Source: Sphingobacteriales bacterium (GTDB taxonomy: Bacteria > Bacteroidota > Bacteroidia > Chitinophagales > Chitinophagaceae). Taken from it: DNA of 64,000 bases. The notes under the pieces were generated by a model. That model ran no database searches. It saw nothing but the letters and a program-made list of their open reading frames with translations, and was not told the origin of the DNA. This document shows positions 62,262-64,000 of the stretch, in pieces; the first letter of the stretch is position 1; every line of letters begins with the position of its first letter. The position numbers were made by a program, and so were the translations under genes. Location: NCBI GenBank assembly GCA_016235125.1, contig JACRLZ010000002.1:744001-808000 (forward strand). The letters run 5' to 3'.

Positions 62262-63158
62262 ATGAAATGGCTTTCCCTGATCCTGTTTCTAAATAGTATG
62301 GCTACAGGAGCTTATCCACAAACCCCAAAAACATCTGTCGGGATGAGAGAAGAATTGATCAGGAAATTTGATATACCAGATGCACATATTGCACTTGCCT
62401 TCAAAGATCTTCGGACAGGCGAAACTATTCTTATCAATGAAAAAGAAAATTATCATGCTGCGAGCACTATGAAAGTACCGGTACTCATCGAGCTTTACCG
62501 GCAGGCCGGAGAGGGAAAAATTTCTTTGAAAGACTCCATGCTGATTAAAAATTCTTTCAGCAGCATTGCAGATGGAAGTGAATTTAAGCTTGATTCTACA
62601 GATGACAGTGAGTATCAGCTTTACCGGGAAATTGGTCAAAAAAGAACTATAGCATCACTGGCTTACAATATGATTATTCTCAGCAGCAATCTCGCCACCA
62701 ATCTGTTGATTGAACTGGTAAATCCTGAAAATGTAATGAAAACAATGAAGGCCATTGGTGCAATGGATATCAAAGTGCTGAGAGGAGTGGAGGACGGAAA
62801 AGCCTTTCAAAAAGGATTAAATAATACTACTACAGCGGCAGACCTTATGCTGATCTATGAATTGATGGCAAGGAAAAAACTGGTAAGCAAAAAAGCGTCT
62901 ACGGAAATGGTTAAAATATTGCTTGACCAGAAATTCAATGAAATTATTCCTGCCCAATTGCCGGCTGATGTGAAGGTGGCGCATAAAACCGGTTCCATAA
63001 CTGGCCTTCAACATAACTCGGGGGTCATTTATTTGCCCAACGGAGAAAAATATGTTCTTGTTTTATTATCCCGGTTCAAACCTTCAGACGAAAAAAAAGT
63101 CGTAAGCGCCATGGCCGATGCTTCAAGGGCATTATTTGATTATGTAAACGCAAAATGA
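62262..63158 (+). CDS. Class A beta-lactamase-like serine hydrolase, exported
   Basis: 298 residues, signal peptide ending TGAYPQ. Penicillin-binding-fold motifs: Ser68-x-x-Lys71 in AASTMKVP, SSN (in place of SDN) in ILSSNLATN, and KTG in VAHKTGSITG. The Glu166 element of true class A lactamases is not obvious: the omega-loop region reads VLRGVEDGKAFQKG. It could therefore be a beta-lactamase-like peptidase or esterase; resistance cannot be claimed. TACCTTTA at 62234-62241 is a candidate -7 box. Periplasmic. Confidence 0.85.
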   Translation: MKWLSLILFLNSMATGAYPQTPKTSVGMREELIRKFDIPDAHIALAFKDLRTGETILINEKENYHAASTMKVPVLIELYRQAGEGKISLKDSMLIKNSFSSIADGSEFKLDSTDDSEYQLYREIGQKRTIASLAYNMIILSSNLATNLLIELVNPENVMKTMKAIGAMDIKVLRGVEDGKAFQKGLNNTTTAADLMLIYELMARKKLVSKKASTEMVKILLDQKFNEIIPAQLPADVKVAHKTGSITGLQHNSGVIYLPNGEKYVLVLLSRFKPSDEKKVVSAMADASRALFDYVNAK

Positions 63159-63201
63159 TTTTACAGGCCGGCAATTTTTAAAATCTTAAACAGGTATTCA
63201 A

Positions 63202-63765
63202 ATGGTTTTAACGAAGACTTCAAGAATTTTACTTTGGGGGGCCAATCTATGGTTTTTTGGTGAAGGAATGCTCGGCCCTTTGTATGCAGTTTTCTCGGAA
63301 AAGATGGGAGGGGATATTTTAGATATTACATGGGCATGGGCCACCTACCTTATTGTCACCGGGATCTTTATTATTATCGTAGGGAGATTAACAAACGGGA
63401 AGCCGTACAAAGCAAAAGTACTGGTGTTTGGTTATGCGCTGAATGCCATATTTACTTTCTGTTATTTGTTTGTTTCGAATCCCTGGGAGTTATTTATTGT
63501 TCAGTGCGGATTGGGGATTGCTGAAGCCATCGGAACTCCTACATGGGATGCCTTATTTGCAAGAAATCTGAACGCAGAGCATGATACTCATGCATGGGGT
63601 CTTGCAGGCGGACAGACTCAGATAGTTACAGGTGTGGCTTTTTTTGCCGGGGGACTTATTGTAAATTATTTGTCCTTCAATGCCCTTTTTATCACAATGG
63701 GAATAATTCAGGTGGCAGCAACAATAATGCAGTCCAGAATTTTATTTGCCAATAAGCAGTCGTAG
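63202..63765 (+). CDS. Half-size MFS-type membrane protein
   Basis: 187 residues with six predicted membrane helices (about 8-30, 43-60, 70-90, 94-112, 135-152, 155-172). The fold resembles one half of a Major Facilitator transporter: FFGEGMLGPLYAVFSEKMGG near the start, GRLTNGKPYKAKVLVFGYALNAI in the A-loop position and IAEAIGTPTWDALFARN. Full MFS proteins have twelve helices, so it may be a dimer of halves, or a truncated gene; the stop at 63765 is clean and followed by a new promoter, favouring a genuine short protein. Substrate unknown. Confidence 0.75.
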   Translation: MVLTKTSRILLWGANLWFFGEGMLGPLYAVFSEKMGGDILDITWAWATYLIVTGIFIIIVGRLTNGKPYKAKVLVFGYALNAIFTFCYLFVSNPWELFIVQCGLGIAEAIGTPTWDALFARNLNAEHDTHAWGLAGGQTQIVTGVAFFAGGLIVNYLSFNALFITMGIIQVAATIMQSRILFANKQS

Positions 63766-63776
63766 TTTAAAATCTG

Positions 63777-63784
63777 TAAGTTTG
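63777..63784 (+). promoter_or_regulatory. Putative -7 box of the DUF6370 gene
   Basis: TAAGTTTG matches TANNTTTG, 19 bp before the ATG at 63803. Confidence 0.45.
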
Positions 63785-63802
63785 AATTTTAAAATTTGAT
63801 TT

Positions 63803-64000
63803 ATGAAACAGTTTTTCTTTTTAGTGGTTTTTTGTTTTGGAACATTGGTTTCTTTTTCGCAGAAAAATGACAGTTTATCTGAAAGGCCGGATGCTTCTAA
63901 AAAAATATATGTTGTTGAAGCTTCATGCGGGCAGTGTAAGTTTCATATGCCTGGCAAAGGTTGTCATCTTGCGGTTAGAATAAATGGCAATACCTATTTT
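63803..64000 (+). CDS. DUF6370-like exported protein, 5' part (3' end outside window)
   Basis: 66 codons to the window edge. The signal peptide ends VSFSQ. The mature part has YVVEASCGQCKFHMPGKGCHLAVRINGNTYF, the Cys pattern C-x-x-C...G-C of the small Bacteroidota DUF6370 family, with a probable metal or redox site. The full length is usually about 100 residues, so most of it is seen. Function unknown. Confidence 0.8.
   Translation, partial: MKQFFFLVVFCFGTLVSFSQKNDSLSERPDASKKIYVVEASCGQCKFHMPGKGCHLAVRINGNTYF

Noticed and set aside
62262-63158. Calling the serine hydrolase a beta-lactamase resistance gene
   Set aside because: SxxK and KTG are present but SDN is SSN and no Glu166 element is evident; activity on beta-lactams is not supported.

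Overview
The window is a stretch of chromosome from a Bacteroidota bacterium, most likely of the Chitinophagaceae type (inferred from gene content; no rRNA or tRNA is visible). Pointers are SusC/SusD proteins, a FecI/FecR/TonB-receptor signalling trio, a type IX secretion sorting domain, DUF4295 next to rpmB-rpmG, DUF3667 and DUF6370 proteins, weak Shine-Dalgarno sequences, and -7 boxes of the TANNTTTG type.

Left flank (1-9558): the end of a penicillin-acylase-family gene, a small membrane protein, trhO, a secreted lactonase-family protein, a lipoprotein, an NmrA-type reductase, purC, a stand-alone TonB-dependent receptor with a strong terminator, and a secreted protein of unknown function.

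Central region (9585-38696): a 27-kb, all-plus-strand polysaccharide utilisation locus (PUL). It starts with an ECF sigma factor, its FecR anti-sigma and an STN-bearing SusC receptor, followed by SusD and a LamG lipoprotein. Next come an FG-GAP/ASPIC lipoprotein and a vanadium-haloperoxidase-like lipoprotein, then ten tightly packed enzymes: two GH30, two GH144, a secreted EEP phosphodiesterase-like enzyme, an (alpha/alpha)6 glycosidase, a GH43-like protein, an SGNH hydrolase, GH3 and GH16. The enzyme set fits a beta-glucan with beta-1,2, beta-1,6 and beta-1,3 bonds, possibly one carrying phosphodiester and ester groups. Signal peptides suggest that several endo-acting enzymes are lipoproteins and most of the others are soluble periplasmic proteins.

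The most interesting observation is the setting of this PUL. Its right end meets the 3' end of intact lpdA (37293-38696). Its left end meets a decayed copy of the same lpdA 3' end (9645-9817), in the same orientation 27,648 bp away and still followed by a terminator. This is what insertion of the locus into the 3' end of lpdA, with a replacement 3' end brought in, would leave behind.

Right flank (38926-64000): rpmB-rpmG-DUF4295, ftsY-rimO, small membrane and exported proteins, ppk1, a large subtilisin-like protease with Ig-like repeats and a T9SS tail, a DHDPS-family/aldehyde dehydrogenase pair, an Asp-box repeat protein, an L,D-transpeptidase, a TlpA-like thioredoxin, a divergent RpoD-like sigma factor, two repeat-containing secreted proteins, a SYLF protein, a class A beta-lactamase-like serine hydrolase, a half-size MFS protein and a truncated DUF6370 gene.
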